From contig BMSW01000001.1 of the NCBI GenBank assembly GCA_014649355.1, positions 248,001 through 312,000 of the forward strand: a stretch of DNA of 64,000 nucleotides. The letters run 5' to 3'. The position numbers and the translations under genes were made by a program. Positions within the stretch are counted from its first letter, which is position 1. Every line of letters begins with the position of its first letter. The DNA comes from Streptomyces althioticus (GTDB taxonomy: Bacteria > Actinomycetota > Actinomycetes > Streptomycetales > Streptomycetaceae). The notes beneath the pieces were generated by a model, which was not told where the DNA came from, made no database searches, and was given only the letters and a program-made list of their open reading frames with translations. This document shows, piece by piece, positions 60,004-64,000 of the stretch.

Positions 60004-61313
60004 GCGGCACCGCCACGCGCGCCGCCGGCACCCTGCCCGGCGACCCGCCCGGAGGGCGGCGCGCGCTCGCCGTCTGGGGGATCGGCGTCTCCGTCTACTT
60101 CGTCGCCGTCATCTTCCGCACGTCCCTGGGCGTGGCCGGGCTCGACGCGGCCGACCGCTTCGACGTGGGCGCCTCCGCCCTGTCGACGTTCTCCATCCTC
60201 CAGCTGCTGGTGTACGCGGGCATGCAGATACCCGTCGGCCTGCTGGTGGACCGCCTCGGCACCAAGAAGGTGCTGAGCCTGGGCGCGGTGCTGTTCACCC
60301 TCGGACAGCTCGGCTTCGCCCTCTCCCCGTCGTACGGCATGGCGCTCGCCGCCCGCGCGCTGCTCGGCTGCGGCGACGCGCTGACCTTCATCAGCGTGCT
60401 GCGGCTGGGCACGCGGTGGTTCCCCGCGCGGCGCGGGCCGCTGGTCGGCCAGATGGCCGGACTGATCGGCATGGCCGGCAACCTCGTCTCCACGCTGGTC
60501 CTGGCCCGGCTGCTGCACGGCATCGGCTGGACGGCGGCGTTCGCGGGCAGTTCGCTCGCGGGGGTCGTGGTCCTCGTCCTGGTGCTGCTGTTCCTCAAGG
60601 ACCACCCCGAGGGCCACGAGCCGGAGCCGGTCTCCCACCAGGGCGCCGCCTACGTCCGCCGGCAGATCGCCGCGTCCTGGCGGGAGCCGGGGACCCGGCT
60701 GGGGCTGTGGGTGCACTTCACCACGCAGTTCCCCGCGATGGTGTTCCTGCTGCTGTGGGGCATGCCGTTCCTGGTCGAGGCGCAGGGGCTGTCCCGCGCG
60801 GTGGCCGGTGAGCTGCTCACCCTGGTGGTGCTGGCCAACATGGCCGTCGGCCTCGTCTACGGCCAGGTCGTCGCCCGGCACCACGCGGCGCGGCTGCCGC
60901 TGGCGCTCGGCACGGTGGGCTCGACGGCCCTGCTGTGGGCCGTCACGCTGGCCTGGCCGGGGGACAGGGCGCCGATGTGGCTGCTGATCGTGCTGTGCGC
61001 GGTGCTGGGGGCCTGCGGCCCGGCGTCGATGATCGGCTTCGACTTCGCCCGCCCGGCCAACCCGCCGGAGCGGCAGGGGACCGCCTCCGGCATCACCAAC
61101 ATGGGCGGGTTCGTCGCCTCCATGACGACGCTCTTCGCCATCGGCGTGCTGTTGGACGCCACGGGCGACGACTACACGGTCGCCTTCTCGGCGGTCTTCG
61201 TCCTCCAGGCGCTGGGCGTCACCCAGATCCTCCGCCTGCGGAGGCGGGCCGCGCGGCGGGAGCGGGAGCGGCTGGTCGCCAGCAGGGTGTCGACGGTCCA
61301 CGTCCCGGCCTGA
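60000..61313 (+). CDS. MFS transporter
   Basis: 437 residues with 12 predicted TM helices from ATG 60000, overlapping the GntR stop. MFS loop motif 'VGLLVDRLGTKKVLSLGAVLFTLGQLGFALS' after TM2 and 'ALLGCGDALTFISVLRLGTRWFPARRGPLVGQ' in TM4-5. The N-terminus resembles nitrate/nitrite-type or sugar phosphate-type MFS proteins. Under GntR-FCD control, an organic acid or carbohydrate acid substrate is plausible but not proven. Confidence 0.92.
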   Translation: MSGTATRAAGTLPGDPPGGRRALAVWGIGVSVYFVAVIFRTSLGVAGLDAADRFDVGASALSTFSILQLLVYAGMQIPVGLLVDRLGTKKVLSLGAVLFTLGQLGFALSPSYGMALAARALLGCGDALTFISVLRLGTRWFPARRGPLVGQMAGLIGMAGNLVSTLVLARLLHGIGWTAAFAGSSLAGVVVLVLVLLFLKDHPEGHEPEPVSHQGAAYVRRQIAASWREPGTRLGLWVHFTTQFPAMVFLLLWGMPFLVEAQGLSRAVAGELLTLVVLANMAVGLVYGQVVARHHAARLPLALGTVGSTALLWAVTLAWPGDRAPMWLLIVLCAVLGACGPASMIGFDFARPANPPERQGTASGITNMGGFVASMTTLFAIGVLLDATGDDYTVAFSAVFVLQALGVTQILRLRRRAARRERERLVASRVSTVHVPA

Positions 61314-61314
61314 G

Positions 61315-62100
61315 TCACCGCACCGGCACCAGCGTGAGGTAGGCGAGCCCGAGGACGCCGCGGTAGCTCATCCACTGGGCGCGGTGCCGGTCGAGACGTT
61401 CCCGGGTCTCGGCCGCCCGGGGGTGACCCGGGTGCTCGGCCAGCCACACCTCGGTGTCCGCCTGGTACGCCGACTCGAACTCCTCCCACTCGCCCGCGTC
61501 CGCCGTCTCCGTCCACTCCGGGCGGAAACCGGCCTTCACTGCGAGGTCCAGCAGGGTGCCGAGGTCGTGGTGGTCGGTGGCGGTCGCGCCCGGCCACATG
61601 CCCGCGAGCTCGGCCTCCGTCGGCGGACGCTGCCAGAAGCCCTCCCCGAGCAGCACGCGGCCCCCGTCGGCGACCAGGCCGCGCAGCGCCCGCAAGGCGT
61701 CGGAGACGAGCGCGGGCGGCTTCCGCGTGGTGAGGGCCTGACTGGACCCCACGCACAGCACCAGATCGACCGGGCCACGGGACGTGCCCGTCGCCGACTC
61801 CTCCACGAACTCCACCCGTCCGGCCAGCCCCCGCTCCTCGGCGGCACGCCGGCCCCGGGCCAGATCCTCGGCCCTGAGGTCGATCCCGACCCCGGTGCAT
61901 CCGGGCGCCGCCTCGAGAACCCGGAGCATCAACTCACCCCATCCGCAGCCGATGTCGAGGACGGTGGCGGGACCCGTCCGCGCCAGCCGCTCGACCAGCC
62001 GGCCCGCGCGGTGCTCGGACAGGGGACCGTGGAAGGTGAGCCGGGCCAGCCGCGGCGGCTCGGCGGCGAGGGGCGCGGAGGGCGTGTCGGTGTCGGTCAC
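61315..62100 (-). CDS. SAM-dependent class I methyltransferase
   Basis: 261 residues from GTG 62100. SAM-binding motif I 'TVLDIGCGWGELMLRVLE' (about 47-64), acidic loop 'GVGIDLRAEDLARGRRAA', and motif post-I/II 'DLVLCVGSSQALT'. Resembles small-molecule methyltransferases near ubiquinone/menaquinone-type families; target unknown. The C-terminal 60 residues with Trp/Arg helices may cap the active site. Convergent with the MFS gene, one base between the stops. Confidence 0.9.
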   Translation of the reverse strand: MTDTDTPSAPLAAEPPRLARLTFHGPLSEHRAGRLVERLARTGPATVLDIGCGWGELMLRVLEAAPGCTGVGIDLRAEDLARGRRAAEERGLAGRVEFVEESATGTSRGPVDLVLCVGSSQALTTRKPPALVSDALRALRGLVADGGRVLLGEGFWQRPPTEAELAGMWPGATATDHHDLGTLLDLAVKAGFRPEWTETADAGEWEEFESAYQADTEVWLAEHPGHPRAAETRERLDRHRAQWMSYRGVLGLAYLTLVPVR

Positions 62101-62164
62101 GGCGGTGACGGTAGCCGCCGCCGGGCCGGCGGCGACACCGGTTTTCGCCCCGCCGCGCCGCCGG

Positions 62165-62989
62165 TCACGGCGTCACCGTGAAGTGGCGGAGGATCGCCGC
62201 GGCCAGGTCCTGGTCGCCCTCCGTCTTGATGCGGTCGGCGACCGAGTCCACCGTCACGCGGCCGCAGGCCAGCCGGACGCACGTCTCCCAGTCGAGGGTG
62301 AGCGTGGCGGCCGGGCCGAGGGCGGGGGCGGTCTCGAGGGTGCCGCGGCCCTGGATGTCGACGCGGACCGTGCGCAGGAACTCCACCGGGCCGTGGACGT
62401 CCACGACCACCGCGGAGCTGCGCGGCGCCTGCGCCAGGTCGGCGACCACGCGCGGCAGTTCGTCGAGCAGGACGTCGCGGGCGACGAGCGCGCCGGGGGA
62501 GTCGAGGTCGCCGGGGCGGCCGAGGGCCGTGCGGAGGTCCTGCTCGTGCGCCCACACGTCGAACGCGTGCCGGCGCATCGACTCCTCCAGCGTCAGCTCC
62601 GTGCCCAACGGCCCGCGCACCTTGGTGCCGGGGTCGCGGGACTCGTTGCGCAGCTGGCGGTTGCGCCGGATGATCATCAGCTCCAGCTCGGAGGTCATCT
62701 CCGGCGCCGTGTGGTGGCGGCGCACGTCGACCTGCATCTCCATGTACCGCTGGTGGTCGTTGGTGACGTGGAACAGGTCGCGCGGCAGCGTGTGGATCGG
62801 CCGGGGGTCGCCGTACATCTCCGAGTCGAGGCCGATGACGTGGGAGACCACGTCACGGACCGACCAGCCCGGGCAGGGCGTGCGCCGGTTCCAGTCGGCC
62901 TCCGGCAGCGGCTGCACCAGCTCGGATATCGCCTCGATGGAGTGGGACCAGGCGTCGGCGTAGGGCTGGAGGGCGGGATGCAGACTCAC
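62165..62989 (-). CDS. Maleylpyruvate isomerase N-terminal (MDMPI/DinB) family protein
   Basis: 274 residues from GTG 62989. DinB-like four-helix MDMPI_N domain with metal-binding His residues in 'WSVRDVVSHVIGLDSEMYG' and 'EESMRRHAFDVWAHEQDLRTAL', then a C-terminal SCP2/MDMPI_C-like domain ('TLTLDWETCVRLACGRVTVDSVADRIKTEGDQDLAAAILRHFTVTP'). Such proteins are mycothiol-dependent enzymes in actinobacteria, often of unknown substrate. Divergent from the nitrilase gene. Confidence 0.9.
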   Translation of the reverse strand: MSLHPALQPYADAWSHSIEAISELVQPLPEADWNRRTPCPGWSVRDVVSHVIGLDSEMYGDPRPIHTLPRDLFHVTNDHQRYMEMQVDVRRHHTAPEMTSELELMIIRRNRQLRNESRDPGTKVRGPLGTELTLEESMRRHAFDVWAHEQDLRTALGRPGDLDSPGALVARDVLLDELPRVVADLAQAPRSSAVVVDVHGPVEFLRTVRVDIQGRGTLETAPALGPAATLTLDWETCVRLACGRVTVDSVADRIKTEGDQDLAAAILRHFTVTP

Positions 62990-63208
62990 GGAACGGGACC
63001 CCTCGGCGGTCGGTACACGGGCAGGTTGTGGCGGCGGTGCCAGTGGGCGATGGCTGCACTGCGCGGGTGTCTCGGGTCTCCCCCGGTTCTCGGCTTCGCT
63101 CGAACCGGCGGGACCCCCAAGTTACGCTGCTGACAGGCACCCCGGCAGTGCTTTCGTGTGACGATCGTAGGCCCGTGGACGCGGGTCGAATGCCAGGACG
63201 GTGGTAGT
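62990..63208. other. Divergent region with Streptomyces-type inverted repeat
   Basis: A 45-bp imperfect inverted repeat lies at 63074-63118: a GGGTCTCCCCCGGTTC arm, a CTCGGCTTCGCTCG loop and a GAACCGGCGGGACCCCC arm. Similar GCTTCGCTC-centred elements are common between Streptomyces genes. It could be a terminator or dispersed repeat. Confidence 0.6.
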
Positions 63209-64000
63209 GTGCGCGCTTCCTTGCTGCAAGTCGCCGTGAACGAGGACGAATCGGTCGATTCGCGTCGGCGCCGGGTGGCCGCCCTGGTGCGCGATCAGGC
63301 CGGGGCGGACCTCGTCGTCCTCCCCGAGCTGTGGACCACGGGCGCCTTCGCCTACGAGGGGTTCGGCACCGAGGCGGAACCCCTGGAGGGACCGACGTAC
63401 GAGGCGATGGCCAAGGCGGCGAGCGAGGCCGGCGTCTGGCTGCACGCGGGGTCCGTCCCCGAGCGGGATCCCGACGGCACCCTGTACAACACCTCCCTGG
63501 TCTTCTCCCCGTCCGGCGAACTCGCCGCGTCCTACCGGAAGATCCACCGCTTCGGCTTCGACAAGGGCGAGGCCGTGCTGATGGGGGCGGGCGAGGAGCT
63601 GGTGACGGTCCGTCTGCCGGACACCGTCGTGGGCGTCGCGACCTGTTACGACCTGCGCTTCCCCGAACTCTTCCGCGGTCTGGTCGACGCCGGCGCGGAG
63701 ACCTTCGTCGTCCCGGCGGGCTGGCCCGAACGGCGCCGCGCGCACTGGACGCTGCTGGCGCGGGCGCGCGCGGTGGAGAACCAGGCGTTCGTCCTCGCCT
63801 GCGGAACGGCCGGGACGCACGCGGGAGTTCCGCAGGCGGGCCACTCCGTCGTGGTGGACCCGTGGGGCGAGGTCCTCGCCGAGGCGGGCCCCGGCGAGGA
63901 GGTCCTGACGGTGGACTTCGACCCGGCGACGGTGGCGGGCACCCGGGACCGCTTCCCGGCGCTCAAGGACCGCGTCCTCGGCCTGGACCGCCCCCGCCGC
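63209..64000 (+). CDS. Carbon-nitrogen hydrolase (nitrilase superfamily), cut by window end
   Basis: 264 codons from GTG 63209 remain open at base 64000, so the C-terminus is missing (families are usually 265-280 residues, so only a little is lost). Catalytic triad intact: Glu40 in 'LVVLPELWTTG', Lys111 in 'SYRKIHRFGF' and Cys146 in 'GVATCYDLRFPELFR'. This resembles omega-amidase/Nit-type hydrolases. Acts on amides or deaminated metabolites in the cytoplasm; exact substrate unknown. No good Shine-Dalgarno, so leaderless translation is possible. Confidence 0.92.
   Translation, partial: MRASLLQVAVNEDESVDSRRRRVAALVRDQAGADLVVLPELWTTGAFAYEGFGTEAEPLEGPTYEAMAKAASEAGVWLHAGSVPERDPDGTLYNTSLVFSPSGELAASYRKIHRFGFDKGEAVLMGAGEELVTVRLPDTVVGVATCYDLRFPELFRGLVDAGAETFVVPAGWPERRRAHWTLLARARAVENQAFVLACGTAGTHAGVPQAGHSVVVDPWGEVLAEAGPGEEVLTVDFDPATVAGTRDRFPALKDRVLGLDRPRR

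Overview
The window is high-GC (roughly 70 percent or more) DNA with GTG/TTG starts, Shine-Dalgarno-poor leaderless genes and actinobacterial families (DLW-39, CrgA, DUF881, PASTA kinase with PstP/FhaA/FhaB, class E sortases, mycothiol-type DinB protein, proteasome activator Bpa). From memory, gene content and order match the Streptomyces chromosome core a little downstream of gyrA and oriC (the S. coelicolor region near SCO3870 to SCO3810). No species is assigned. I see no prophage, insertion sequence, CRISPR array or biosynthetic cluster; this is conserved core with some less conserved insertions.

Layout. 1-6.9 kb: membrane protein, ASCH protein, VOC protein, small secreted protein, DLW-39, a signal-peptide/TM-anchored protein, then a Ser/Thr kinase and an XRE regulator on the minus strand. 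7.0-10.4 kb: tRNA-Ala, a perfect parS site, DUF5324, cyclophilin, rhomboid protease, a cluster of DnaA boxes in a convergent gap, and crgA. 10.5-14.2 kb: DUF881, a 53-residue membrane protein, pabA/trpG-type amidotransferase and two class E sortases. 14.3-22.5 kb (minus): the cell-wall growth operon fhaA-fhaB-pstP-rodA-pbpA followed by pknB. 23.0-26.3 kb: tRNA-Leu, DUF2252, a J-domain protein and a rhodanese.

26.4-37.2 kb is a split phenylacetate locus: paaABCDE (minus), an inserted DUF5819/HTTM/SpoU block, then paaN (minus) divergent from a 3-hydroxyacyl-CoA dehydrogenase and a TetR regulator. Two ACCGNNCGNNCGGT palindromes, the core of the Corynebacterium PaaR operator, lie before paaA and between paaN and the dehydrogenase. 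A third, degenerate copy precedes the branched-chain dehydrogenase genes. 37.3-42.0 kb: hypothetical gene, bkdR-like Lrp/AsnC regulator divergent from bkdABC (E1alpha, E1beta, E2). 42.1-45.5 kb: mobA-DUF6457 fusion, moeA and a K+ channel with RCK domains, with a perfect parS across the moeA/channel junction. 45.5-48.9 kb: a minisatellite, a DrrAB-type ABC exporter, repeat-rich intergenic DNA and a quinone oxidoreductase. 48.9-54.1 kb: anchored protein, bpa, and two divergent Ser/Thr kinases. 54.2-58.2 kb: second bkdABC set behind an AT-rich palindrome. 58.2-64 kb: a DD-transpeptidase with the exact motif spacing of the Streptomyces K15 enzyme, GntR regulator plus MFS transporter, methyltransferase, MDMPI/DinB protein and a nitrilase-family amidohydrolase running off the window end.

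Common threads are peptidoglycan growth and phospho-signalling (four Ser/Thr kinases, one PP2C, two FHA proteins, PbpA, RodA, CrgA, sortases, DD-peptidase), chromosome organisation near oriC (parS and DnaA boxes), and acyl-CoA precursor metabolism (two BCDH sets and phenylacetate catabolism). Many genes are linked by 4-nt ATGA/GTGA overlaps or TGATG junctions, implying translational coupling.
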